Source: a virus
Virus record (IMG/VR): IMGVR_UViG_3300029908_000103
Location: 1 to 32,274 of that record
Length of the DNA: 32,274 bases
Reading direction: 5' to 3' (one strand)
Position 1 is the stretch's first letter; the number at the start of each line of letters is the position of its first letter. A program made the position numbers and the translations under genes. Under the pieces are notes generated by a model. The model had not been told where the DNA came from, ran no database searches, and saw only the letters and a program-made list of their open reading frames with translations. Of this stretch, positions 24,837 to 32,274 are shown in pieces.

Positions 24837-25359
24837 ACATCTGAGCCAAGTGAAACCAAATCCTTGCTGTGTTCAAGGCATCGCTTAACGCAGTATGTTC
24901 AGTACCTTCAAAGCCAAGATTTAATGAATTACAAGAGTCTTTCAATCCACCGCGAACTTTCTTGCCTTGAAACAACCTCATACTTTGGTAAAGAGTTTTA
25001 GCATCGATTACTCGATGGCCCATAAAGTTTGATTCTTTAATTCCCGATTGTTCGTATAAAGCACTGGAATCACTGCGAGTTCCGCTTCCCCAAAGGACAG
25101 GATTCACAAAGCACTTATATTTAGTATGAATTTCCTTTAAATGGAGGTAAACATCTAATACCTTTGGAGCGCCCTTCACGTCAGCATCTGTGATGCCGGT
25201 TAGTTCAGTAATGTACGGAATAATAGGTTCACCTGGATCGATGAAGGATTCGTATTTATGAATTATTTCGCCCGTATCAGCTTCGAATACGACTGCCCCT
25301 ATTTGGATGATACGATTACTAGGCTGATTCATCTCTAAGTCGAATGACAACAACCTCAT
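24829..25359 (-). CDS. DnaQ-like DEDDh 3'-5' exonuclease
   Basis: This 176-residue protein of the RNase T/DnaQ exonuclease family hydrolyses nucleotides from 3' ends of DNA or RNA with two metal ions. All five DEDDh residues are visible: D7 and E9 in FDLEM, D97 in GSGTRSDSSAL, and H155 and D160 in EHTALSDALNTA. The protein is complete and has no polymerase domain, so it is a stand-alone exonuclease, perhaps for nucleotide salvage, RNA trimming or proofreading. Its ATG overlaps the preceding stop as ATGA and it ends the sigma70-driven operon 26067-24829. The gene tail overlaps the opposing gene at 24829-24836. Confidence 0.85.
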   Translation of the reverse strand: MRLLSFDLEMNQPSNRIIQIGAVVFEADTGEIIHKYESFIDPGEPIIPYITELTGITDADVKGAPKVLDVYLHLKEIHTKYKCFVNPVLWGSGTRSDSSALYEQSGIKESNFMGHRVIDAKTLYQSMRLFQGKKVRGGLKDSCNSLNLGFEGTEHTALSDALNTARIWFHLAQMFK

Positions 25360-25598
25360 ATGGATACCTTACGTAAATTAAATACTAACTGAGTATAAAC
25401 TGGATCAAAATGCTCCGACTGTGGCGACCAGAATTCCCTTAGGACGCTATCGGATTCTGGTAACAAAGTTACTATCTGAGCCATCTGAATTAGATCACTA
25501 TTCAGTTCTTTTAAATCAAGCTTAGTCTTAGGAAAGTGCTTTTTATGCTCTTTCATAGCGGCGTCTAAGTTAAAATCATCATCGAATGGATTTAACAT
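25356..25598 (-). CDS. Hypothetical 80-residue protein
   Basis: This is a charged, mostly helical small protein (NPFDDDFNLDAAMKEHKKHF, DLIQMAQIVTLLPESD) with no motif that I recognise. It overlaps the transglycosylase gene by 20 bases at its start and the exonuclease by 4 bases (ATGA) at its stop, so it is translated as the middle gene of a three-gene operon. Its function may relate to either neighbour. Confidence 0.5.
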   Translation of the reverse strand: MLNPFDDDFNLDAAMKEHKKHFPKTKLDLKELNSDLIQMAQIVTLLPESDSVLREFWSPQSEHFDPVYTQLVFNLRKVSI

Positions 25599-26067
25599 GC
25601 TTAACTACTTTCTTATTAATAGTATTTACAAAATTAGGTTCGAATAATTTATTTAGACATTTGAAATTAAATTGCTCGTCTTCTGGCACTCTGACTTTAA
25701 CTGATTTAACGTAGTATAAGTTTCTAGGCAACATGGCATTCTTTTTGCTAGGATTAAATGTTCCAGCATTATACGCTGCTGTAGCTTGACACCAGTCTTG
25801 ATTGTAGCGATCCATTTGGAATTTCAGATAACGAGCAGCCCATTTGATGTTAGTTTTTTCATTCATCAAATCTTGTTCTTCGCCTTTAAATCCAAGCATT
25901 TGCGCTGTAAGTTTCTTCACTTGGCACACGCCAAATGAATGGCTAGATCCATCATTGAAAGCTATTGTATTCTTAAGGCCTGTTTCTTGTGTACATATTG
26001 CAATCAATAAAGACGCCGGTACAGAGACGCTTTTTGCTGAAGCAATAATTAAACTTAAATATTCCAT
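25579..26067 (-). CDS. Lytic transglycosylase (SLT-type peptidoglycan hydrolase)
   Basis: This 162-residue SLT/lysozyme-fold enzyme cleaves the glycan strand of peptidoglycan. The catalytic Glu is at residue 28 (CTQETG). The other family blocks are SFGVCQVK, ARYLKFQMDRYN, CQATAAYNAG and a Tyr-bearing YYVKSV. No signal peptide or membrane segment was seen. ATG 26067 was chosen because GGGAG lies five bases before it and because the sigma70 -10 hexamer (26085-26090) would place the transcript start near 26078, downstream of the ATG at 26094. It heads the three-gene operon with the exonuclease. It may be an endolysin or a tail-associated murein enzyme; the non-structural neighbours favour lysis or early infection use. 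Confidence 0.8.
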   Translation of the reverse strand: MEYLSLIIASAKSVSVPASLLIAICTQETGLKNTIAFNDGSSHSFGVCQVKKLTAQMLGFKGEEQDLMNEKTNIKWAARYLKFQMDRYNQDWCQATAAYNAGTFNPSKKNAMLPRNLYYVKSVKVRVPEDEQFNFKCLNKLFEPNFVNTINKKVVKHVKSIR

Positions 26068-26084
26068 TTGAACTCCCAAGTTAG

Positions 26085-26113
26085 AGTATAACACAGGAGT
26101 AGAGGTAAGTCAA
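26085..26113 (-). promoter_or_regulatory. Sigma70-type promoter
   Basis: On the minus strand TTGACT (26113-26108), 17-base spacer, TATACT (26090-26085), then a short leader and the transglycosylase ATG at 26067. A second overlapping TTGACT lies at 26118-26113. Near-perfect host consensus. Confidence 0.82.
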
Positions 26114-26138
26114 GTCAAAAGGCTGTATGTGTCATTGC

Positions 26139-26152
26139 TATAGAATTCTATA
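26139..26152. other. 14-base palindrome in intergenic DNA
   Basis: TATAGAATTCTATA is a perfect 14-base palindrome between the transglycosylase promoter and the stop of the structural gene at 26167. No function can be assigned. Confidence 0.3.
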
Positions 26153-26166
26153 ATAATATCAAGATA

Positions 26167-26634
26167 TTAAAGGCCAAAAGATCCAAGCAACCCACTGATC
26201 CCAGGAGCTGGAGCTCGGTCCAAGGACATCAGAGGAATCTGACCGACAAAGTCCCAGCTTAATTTATAGGCGCCTTTGACAGCTATGCCGTGCTTTTCAT
26301 TGGTTATCTTTGCTTCGGCTATGAAGATAATATCTTCATTAGTGGAACGATCTGTGATTCGTATAGAGATATAGGGTGAAGCGGACGCATCAGTAAAAAG
26401 AGGTCGTCCTTCCATCGCTTGTACTCCGCCGCTATTTTTAGTTCTAACTCCACTTACGGTACCGGATACGGTGATGCGTGTAGGGGCTATTTCTTGCGGG
26501 TAAAGCGCATCGATGCCAAAAATAGGGGATTCTCCATAATCTATGGAAAGTGATATGTTTTGCACATAGTTTACAACGCGATTGTTTACATATAACAAGA
26601 TATTAGCGCCACTTAAAATTGATTGCATTGCCAT
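26167..26634 (-). CDS. Virion structural protein (tail/baseplate type)
   Basis: This 155-residue beta-rich protein opens with SILSGANILLYVNNRVVNYV and contains YGESPIFGIDALYPQEIAPT and a TVSGTVSG segment. I associate this pattern with small tail structural proteins of large myoviruses. It has no catalytic motif, and the C-terminus is Pro/Gly-rich (PAPGISGLLGSFGL). A GGAG lies nine bases before the ATG. The gene begins 1 base after the homing endonuclease stop and continues the baseplate block. Confidence 0.55.
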   Translation of the reverse strand: MAMQSILSGANILLYVNNRVVNYVQNISLSIDYGESPIFGIDALYPQEIAPTRITVSGTVSGVRTKNSGGVQAMEGRPLFTDASASPYISIRITDRSTNEDIIFIAEAKITNEKHGIAVKGAYKLSWDFVGQIPLMSLDRAPAPGISGLLGSFGL

Positions 26635-26635
26635 A

Positions 26636-27745
26636 TTAACTTACTCCTAGAAATGCAAGACTTCTTTGTATACATTGTTCTTTATCTTTATTCCAATCTT
26701 CTTCTTTAATGTGAATAATTTCAATACCTTGAGATCTAAAATAGTCATCCTTGATTTGATGATAATTCTCAAGATCTTCTATAGGCCAGTCCGTTCTGGA
26801 GCGTTTTAATCCTTCAACTGAATGCCAGTATTCTCCATCAAATTCAATGCCCTTTTTTATTTCTACTATAAAGATATCAATTTCAAAACCCATAACATGG
26901 GGTTTATTTTCTATTATTACTTTTCTATCTATAAGATTACACGCGTTAGGAAAATATACCTTTATATTATAAAACAATTCTTTTTCTTTAGTAGAAGAAT
27001 TCATAGAAGTTTTTTTCATATGTTTACATACGTCGTCTAGAATTCCTAACCTAGCCGCTGTCTGGTAGGCCTTATTCGATTTTAATTGGAATAAGATTCT
27101 TGTATCATGTTTTAATGCTTCATTGTGTAATTTTTCATAAGTCCATGATTCATGCATCGCTGTCATATGTGAACATATTTTATCTAATAACCCCCACTTC
27201 GTGGCTGTGTAATAAGCGTTTGGGGAACCGGCGACAAATTTACCTCTATTTTCATATTTTAACGCTTCATTCTGAAGTTTTTCTTCTGTCCAATCAATAT
27301 ATTGCAGTTCCATATGGGTGCATATTTTGTCTAATAATCCCCGTCTTTGAGCGGCCATGTACAGGTTTACAGAATATTTCTGAAAATCCATCCTGTTGGT
27401 ATATTTTAACGCTTCTTCCAATAACTCTTTTTCGGTCTTCTTTTTTGTCTTAGACAGAGACATATGTCTACATATCTTATCTAATATTTTACGTTTACGG
27501 GCACACATATACATGTTGTATGAATAGATAGCAAATTCATTTCTAGCGCAATATTTAAGCGCTTCTTCTGCAAGTTGTTCATCGGTATATTTTAATAATC
27601 TTCCTCTAGTCATATGATCGCAAATTGCATCTAAACATTTGTGATAATAAGCCCATCTATAAGCATCATTAGATGCTGTTCTAAATTCATTTCTAGAATT
27701 ATACTTTAAAGCTTCTTGTTTGACTGATTCAAAAGTCCATTTCAT
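26636..27745 (-). CDS. Homing-endonuclease-like protein with five helical repeats and Vsr/EDxHD-type nuclease
   Basis: The start was set at 27745 because its AAGGA lies six bases before the ATG; the ATG at 27751 lies almost on top of the same AAGGA. About residues 1-245 hold five ~49-residue units: EALKYNSRNEF, EALKYCARNEF, EALKYTNRMDF, EALKYENRGKF, EALKHDTRILF, each ending in a [LV]D.[IV]C.HM block. They are followed by a Vsr-like nuclease (FEIDIFIVEIKKGIEFDGEY, WHS, YHQIKDDYFRSQGIEIIHIK). The 20667-21515 gene has the same architecture with three units and a closely similar nuclease. The gene is inserted between two baseplate genes, and its own sigma70 promoter lies in the 45-base gap before it. 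It does not interrupt any reading frame. Free-standing selfish endonuclease. Confidence 0.83.
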   Translation of the reverse strand: MKWTFESVKQEALKYNSRNEFRTASNDAYRWAYYHKCLDAICDHMTRGRLLKYTDEQLAEEALKYCARNEFAIYSYNMYMCARKRKILDKICRHMSLSKTKKKTEKELLEEALKYTNRMDFQKYSVNLYMAAQRRGLLDKICTHMELQYIDWTEEKLQNEALKYENRGKFVAGSPNAYYTATKWGLLDKICSHMTAMHESWTYEKLHNEALKHDTRILFQLKSNKAYQTAARLGILDDVCKHMKKTSMNSSTKEKELFYNIKVYFPNACNLIDRKVIIENKPHVMGFEIDIFIVEIKKGIEFDGEYWHSVEGLKRSRTDWPIEDLENYHQIKDDYFRSQGIEIIHIKEEDWNKDKEQCIQRSLAFLGVS

Positions 27746-27763
27746 ATTCATTCCTTAATATCT

Positions 27764-27793
27764 ATTATAACATATAGTTAGGGATAAAGTCAA
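27764..27793 (-). promoter_or_regulatory. Sigma70-type promoter of the homing endonuclease gene
   Basis: On the minus strand TTGACT (27793-27788), 18-base spacer, TATAAT (27769-27764), 19 bases before the ATG at 27745. The -35 starts about 2 bases after the stop codon of the upstream baseplate gene. Confidence 0.78.
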
Positions 27794-27795
27794 GC

Positions 27796-29409
27796 TTAAT
27801 CTCCGCCCCAAATCGTTGATATTTCAGAGTATACCGTACCGCCTTTTCCAATTCCATAATCCGATGGATAAAGTATTGTAAAGACTACGGTTATTCCAGT
27901 AGCCAGTACGCTATTGATCAAGCTTTGAGCGTAAACGCGACCCGCAACAACGTCTGTGATGTAGAATGGGTAATCAGATCCATCCGTTGTTATCACAACT
28001 GGAGCATCTGAAGATATAAAATTCACATTAGCACCAACAAAGTGCTGTTGCTGTATTGTGTAGGCCGGACTTATCAGTATAGTAGAGCTAGAAGGAGTCG
28101 CTATATAAGGAATGGGGCCTTCTTGATTTTCTGAACCGTAATCTAAAACTAAATACCCGAAAGAATTCGGGAACGATGAGGAATTCGCTACTTGTATAAC
28201 TTTAGGGGAAATGGAATTCAAATTCTCATTCAGCGTAGTTTCGTAAGCACCTATAGTGAAAGATTGCTGAATATTGTAAATATAAGGTCCATATTGTCCA
28301 GGAGATGAAGGCTGACCATCCTGAATAAAAGCTGCACCCTCTCTAGATCTTCTTACTATTTGCGTTGAAGCTGGCAAGAATATCTGCAATGTGTTAGCCT
28401 GTACTTGATATAGTGCGGCATATAGATTCTGATTATTTAAAATAGACTTTACAGGATTATAAAAAAGTACTGCATTATCAACGCCTTCTACTACAATACC
28501 AGTTGTACCGAGTGGGTTATTGATTTCGAAATAAGCAATATTTACAGTGCCACCTTGCATTTTTACTATAGTATAACTACCTTCATTTGAAGAAGAAGTA
28601 AAACCACCGCCGAAAATACTAACATAATAACCGGCCTGCAATTTTCCAATCCTAGGGTCAGAACCACCGGACCAAGTAAATCTTAGTAGTCCGCCGTTTT
28701 GGTTAGTTATAGTCCATTGAGTGGACATGTTGCCGCCAGCCGGAACTATTTCTGGGAATATAAAATCATTCTGAGCACTTCCACCCATTACAGTAACAGA
28801 AGAGGCTGGTCCAATTGTATCGCTGAATATTTGTATGAAATTTCCATTTCCATTATTACCTACAACTGCAGTGCCAGTTTGCCCTTTAGCACGGAGTTGT
28901 TTAGTAATAGCATCGGCTACTTCTTGCGCGAGAGCAGCGGCAATATCTTGAAATTGGGATGTCGTGAAAGTAATTGTAGAAGTATGATTTTCATCAAAGT
29001 TTATGATTAAATCATCCCCATTCATTAAATTATAAGGTTCCACATTCAATGATGATACATTTGCTTTGGTGTAGAGATCGCCAAATAAGTCATCTAGGAT
29101 GACGTTTAAAAGATCTCTGACTTGTTTTCTATTCTTAACAGATATACCAAGACTGCTATAAATATCATCGGATAGGCCGACATTGTCCGGTCTAGTAATC
29201 CCGCTTGCAGCTAAAAGCTCGTCTAGATATTGAGCTTGAGCGGATACTATATACATTGAATCGTTAACTGCTGCTGCTTGATTTACAAGATAAGTGGACA
29301 TCGCCGTAGCCAGAGCGTAAAGGATGGCGTCGGTATTTTTCCCTTTAATGTAAGGATTTAGATAACTTCTAAGCCTGGTATATTCTTGCTGAACGGTAGT
29401 TACAGACAT
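27796..29409 (-). CDS. Baseplate structural protein (537 aa)
   Basis: The N-terminal ~140 residues (LRSYLNPYIKGKNTDAIL, AQAQYLDELLAASGITRP, DDIYSSLGI) match baseplate wedge proteins that bind baseplate J-like partners, with a helical hub-facing region. The rest is beta-rich with Ig-like segments (RFTWSGGSDPRIGKLQAG, YVSIFGGGFTSSSNEGSY). The start follows the large J-like gene by 4 bases (TAA-TCAC-ATG). The ribosome-binding site is poor (GGAT), so coupling to the upstream gene is likely. Baseplate function is well supported by position and pattern, and the exact wedge position is not known. Confidence 0.7.
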   Translation of the reverse strand: MSVTTVQQEYTRLRSYLNPYIKGKNTDAILYALATAMSTYLVNQAAAVNDSMYIVSAQAQYLDELLAASGITRPDNVGLSDDIYSSLGISVKNRKQVRDLLNVILDDLFGDLYTKANVSSLNVEPYNLMNGDDLIINFDENHTSTITFTTSQFQDIAAALAQEVADAITKQLRAKGQTGTAVVGNNGNGNFIQIFSDTIGPASSVTVMGGSAQNDFIFPEIVPAGGNMSTQWTITNQNGGLLRFTWSGGSDPRIGKLQAGYYVSIFGGGFTSSSNEGSYTIVKMQGGTVNIAYFEINNPLGTTGIVVEGVDNAVLFYNPVKSILNNQNLYAALYQVQANTLQIFLPASTQIVRRSREGAAFIQDGQPSSPGQYGPYIYNIQQSFTIGAYETTLNENLNSISPKVIQVANSSSFPNSFGYLVLDYGSENQEGPIPYIATPSSSTILISPAYTIQQQHFVGANVNFISSDAPVVITTDGSDYPFYITDVVAGRVYAQSLINSVLATGITVVFTILYPSDYGIGKGGTVYSEISTIWGGD

Positions 29410-29413
29410 GTGA

Positions 29414-32274
29414 TTATCCAGTTATTAAGGTTACACCGATATCGGTGGTAGGATTAATAATTAAAGTCTTAGACATTGGTGGTACAGCTATAAGATCGTT
29501 AGTGGTACTATAATTTGGATTAGCAATCGATACTGATATGATACCTGGAATTTCACTAACTACTGCTACGATACTGCTAATAGCAATTGCTTGTCCAATT
29601 GGATTACTGTTTACCAAGGAGCTGACTTGTGAGCGAATTTGAGTTACGATATTCGAGAACGGTACACCTGTAGCTGTTCTGATATCGATTGACACTTGCA
29701 CTCTTAAAGCTAGAGGAGCTCTTATGAAAATATCGGCACCAGCTGCACTCACGCCTGGGTAGGTAAAACTGTCTCTAGGATCACCGTATACTATCCTGTT
29801 AGCTTCAGCAATTAATCCAGTATTATATCTATAGCTATCTAATCCAATTTGGATAGTAGTTGGATAGTCTAGTTTTCCTAATGATGTTAGAGCAACACCT
29901 GCACTATTGTTAATTTTATCATACTGAGCAAAACCATAAAATGCTATGAGATTCTGAGTTGTCGAACCTGGTTGTGCTGATATTAACTTAGTCTTCTTAT
30001 AAGCAGTATAAGGTGTTTGTTCAACTACATATACAGAAGTAGTTGCGTTATTTAAGCTAGCATTTAAAACTTGAACCATGTTACCTTTTACTATTGCGTG
30101 ATCTCTATCTAGAACTTGAACAACAGTATAAGTGCCTGCATTGGCTAAGCTTAAAGTACTGCCAGTAACCGTAAATATATCGCCTGGTTGAGTTACGTCA
30201 TATTCAGAGAATAATATCTGAGGCCTATCACATTCCAGTACGCCTGAAGTCACTAAAACTGAAGCTTGCGTTACAGCAGCTGGATTTATACAATTCAAAT
30301 ATGTTGCTCGTCCTTCTTGTAATACAAGGATAGAGAAAAATGAAGGCATGTTAAAATTTGAAGGATCAGTAGTTAAATTATAACCTGTAGTTGTAGTTGT
30401 GACGATTAAACCTGAAGAAACAGCAGTTATACCGATTGAAGTATTGATTGCTATAGCAGTTTTCGTAGCTACTTGAGTAGAATTATCACCATTTAGAATA
30501 GCTACTTCGATGCCCGTATAGCCAAATGGAACTGGATCGGTATTAGTTCCATTTACATTGAACCATACGTAATACATGTTGACGTTACCGGCATTGTTAA
30601 TGAAGAAATATTGACCTGCAGTACTTAACGTAAAAGCAGAGCCTGAAGGCATACTGAATTGGCTGATTTGTTGCAATTTAGCACCGGAACTAAATACCAT
30701 GAAGTTACCTTGGTTTGCGGAAGCGAAAGCCGTTCCAAAAGTAACTACATCACCCATGTTAGCATTACCAAGAAGGGGTTCAGTGCCTGTTCCATTCCAG
30801 CTTAATTTTAAAGTATGTTCAGAAGCATCAACATTAAAGGAAGTTGTAGAATCAAAACCTAGACTTATAAGATTATCTGGCAAAGTAACGTCTTCATTTA
30901 CAACATCGACATTTTCGTACCACACACTGTTGTTGAATTCTCGTATCACTCTGAACTGACCTTGATTCAATGGAGAAAAAGGAGCAGATATTGTGATATT
31001 ATCCCCTTCCGATACTCCACTAGTAGCGATAAATTGTCCAGATACAAATGATACACTAGATTGAACTGCAGCTAAAGGATTTAGAACTTGTGCGGTTAAT
31101 CCATTATCGGATACGCCGGTAACTAAGAAAGTACCGTTATTACTTGTCGTTGGAAGTCCTGATACGGTTAATAAATCGCCAATAGATAGCTCAGTGAAAT
31201 TAGCATTGCCAGTCAAAATGGTGTAAATAGAATCTTGCGAATTGGTAACTAAAGAAACTGATACCGTACCACCTCCGCTGTCATTGAAATTCAATGGAGA
31301 CTGTAAGAAGTCTGGACTAGTTCCGATTCCGTTCCAGCTTAAACAAGCTAGACTACCTTGATTTTCGATCTTAAAAGTTAATCCACGTACTCTCACATTG
31401 GCTCTTGGTTTTCCAAAATACCGTTGAGTCGGCAGTCTATTGAGTAGAGTTACTGTAGTTTCATTTGCAATTGGAGTATTTGGATAAAGACTGATACTGG
31501 TATTAGATCCAAAAAGCGTCTTCTTTGTTTGAGCAATTGTTGCAGCTAAACGGAACCACTGGTCGCTTAATATTCCAGCTGAAGCGGGAATGCTTGCTGA
31601 AATTTGACAATACTGATTATTAAGATTCGCAGCCGAACCTAGGACTGGTGTTTGATATCCATTAGCTAAACCGCCGAATATTTGTATAGAACCGGCGCTT
31701 CCAATCGTATCTGTTGATAAAGCTAACTTAGTGCCGCGATCTGCGGATTCTATTAGACCGCCTGAGGTAAAACCGGTTACTGCTAATACATTGGTAAATC
31801 GCGATACTTGATCAATAGTAGTAGGGATTAATTGGAGAACTTCGCCATTATTGAAGGCGTAGCCTATATCAGTCGGTAAGGACAAGGGACGTTTCAATAC
31901 GAACTGCGGACTACCGGAGATATTGCTACTGTAAATCCAATTAAGACCATCTTGTAATGATATGGAACTGTAAGTAAATCCACTGTCTTGATAAGTACTT
32001 AAAACTATTACTCCTGAGCCAGAAAGATCGCCATCTAACGCTAAAGTAGCAGTTATGTAGGAAGCTAGATTAGCGTTTACGTACGTAACTATTTGAGCCG
32101 CAGTCGTAGGACTTGCTTCATAGAATTGAATACCATTAGGTACTAGAGTCTGTTTATTTGATTCTACAACTTCAGAGTTAGTTGCCCGTTGTATAGTAAA
32201 TGAAGTAGAAGTAGGAGCAAATCCTGCCTGCGTAGATACTCTAAACACGCCTTGGTTAGCTGAACTAAATCCTG
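29414..32274 (-). CDS. Baseplate J-like wedge protein with repeated beta modules (partial at right edge)
   Basis: The frame is open through the right edge; the apparent GTG at 32248 is internal because the NQGVFRV module starts before it. The C-terminal ~150 residues (AAGADIFIRAPLALRVQVSI, PIGQAIAISSIVAVVSEIPG) are the baseplate J-like domain that links wedge and hub. The central ~700 residues carry at least five copies of a ~45-residue beta module with GD.[VI]T...F...NQG.F.V and one YYVWFNVNGT-type module. The same modules occur in the 5502-6443 and 21515-24226 proteins. It is a large structural wedge protein and its N-terminal part is outside the window. Confidence 0.8.
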   Translation of the reverse strand, partial: GFSSANQGVFRVSTQAGFAPTSTSFTIQRATNSEVVESNKQTLVPNGIQFYEASPTTAAQIVTYVNANLASYITATLALDGDLSGSGVIVLSTYQDSGFTYSSISLQDGLNWIYSSNISGSPQFVLKRPLSLPTDIGYAFNNGEVLQLIPTTIDQVSRFTNVLAVTGFTSGGLIESADRGTKLALSTDTIGSAGSIQIFGGLANGYQTPVLGSAANLNNQYCQISASIPASAGILSDQWFRLAATIAQTKKTLFGSNTSISLYPNTPIANETTVTLLNRLPTQRYFGKPRANVRVRGLTFKIENQGSLACLSWNGIGTSPDFLQSPLNFNDSGGGTVSVSLVTNSQDSIYTILTGNANFTELSIGDLLTVSGLPTTSNNGTFLVTGVSDNGLTAQVLNPLAAVQSSVSFVSGQFIATSGVSEGDNITISAPFSPLNQGQFRVIREFNNSVWYENVDVVNEDVTLPDNLISLGFDSTTSFNVDASEHTLKLSWNGTGTEPLLGNANMGDVVTFGTAFASANQGNFMVFSSGAKLQQISQFSMPSGSAFTLSTAGQYFFINNAGNVNMYYVWFNVNGTNTDPVPFGYTGIEVAILNGDNSTQVATKTAIAINTSIGITAVSSGLIVTTTTTGYNLTTDPSNFNMPSFFSILVLQEGRATYLNCINPAAVTQASVLVTSGVLECDRPQILFSEYDVTQPGDIFTVTGSTLSLANAGTYTVVQVLDRDHAIVKGNMVQVLNASLNNATTSVYVVEQTPYTAYKKTKLISAQPGSTTQNLIAFYGFAQYDKINNSAGVALTSLGKLDYPTTIQIGLDSYRYNTGLIAEANRIVYGDPRDSFTYPGVSAAGADIFIRAPLALRVQVSIDIRTATGVPFSNIVTQIRSQVSSLVNSNPIGQAIAISSIVAVVSEIPGIISVSIANPNYSTTNDLIAVPPMSKTLIINPTTDIGVTLITG

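Noticed and set aside
26094-26094. Alternative upstream start for the transglycosylase at 26094
   Set aside because: It would lie upstream of the predicted transcript start and lacks a ribosome-binding site, whereas ATG 26067 has GGGAG at the right distance.
26822-27453. Plus-strand Phe/Tyr-rich frames opposite the third endonuclease
   Set aside because: Antisense of Lys/Glu/Asn-rich repeats; no start site and interrupted by stops relative to the full gene.
31616-31630. A further late-promoter copy inside the baseplate gene (ATTAAGATTC)
   Set aside because: It is a nine-of-ten match inside coding sequence without a downstream gene start; likely chance.

Overview
The window is a stretch of a large tailed-phage genome (Caudoviricetes, probably contractile-tailed because of the baseplate J-like and baseplate-type proteins). 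It carries head-packaging genes, a cluster of tail-fibre and baseplate genes, a phage-encoded GroEL-type chaperonin and three free-standing homing-endonuclease-like genes. The DNA looks AT-rich, genes are tightly packed with ATGA and TAATG overlaps, and ribosome-binding sites are of the GGAG type. No rRNA, tRNA, plasmid or host metabolic gene was seen. The host cannot be named from the sequence, but three near-perfect sigma70 promoters indicate a bacterial host with ordinary housekeeping sigma signals.

Left part (1-9542, plus strand): a GroEL-like chaperonin that enters from the left edge and is broken by a frameshift near 510-513; a five-zinc-ribbon homing endonuclease; the large terminase; a beta-rich structural protein with its own late-type promoter; the portal; a Q/A-rich small protein; and a MuF-like minor head protein. 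This is the DNA-packaging and head-assembly block.

Middle part (9539-24226, minus strand): a receptor-binding and fibre region. It has four large fibre genes (11236-13749, 13880-16480, 16692-18086, 18168-20216), several small fibre-associated genes, an orphan fibre-tip segment (10441-10920) and a 903-residue collagen-containing structural protein. The fibres are mosaics of shared modules. Several carry their own promoter, and two transcription units end in a clear rho-independent terminator next to the following promoter. A homing endonuclease is embedded in the 24226-to-18168 operon by stop/start overlaps.

Right part (24227-32274): a small plus-strand coiled-coil/zinc-ribbon gene from a consensus sigma70 promoter, then on the minus strand a DnaQ-type exonuclease, an 80-residue unknown and a lytic transglycosylase under another sigma70 promoter. 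After these come a structural protein, a third homing endonuclease with its own sigma70 promoter, and two baseplate genes, the last running off the right edge.

Two promoter classes are visible. One is the motif CAATCTTAAT, five exact copies, each upstream of a virion gene and correctly oriented; it is probably the late promoter. The other is TTGACT-17/18-TATAAT or TATACT, upstream of non-virion genes (coiled-coil/zinc-ribbon gene, lysis/exonuclease operon, homing endonuclease). The most unusual items are the broken chaperonin, the orphan fibre tip behind a stop codon, the pair of endonucleases that differ in repeat number (three versus five), and the beta modules shared between baseplate, collagen-tail and TerL-portal-interval proteins.
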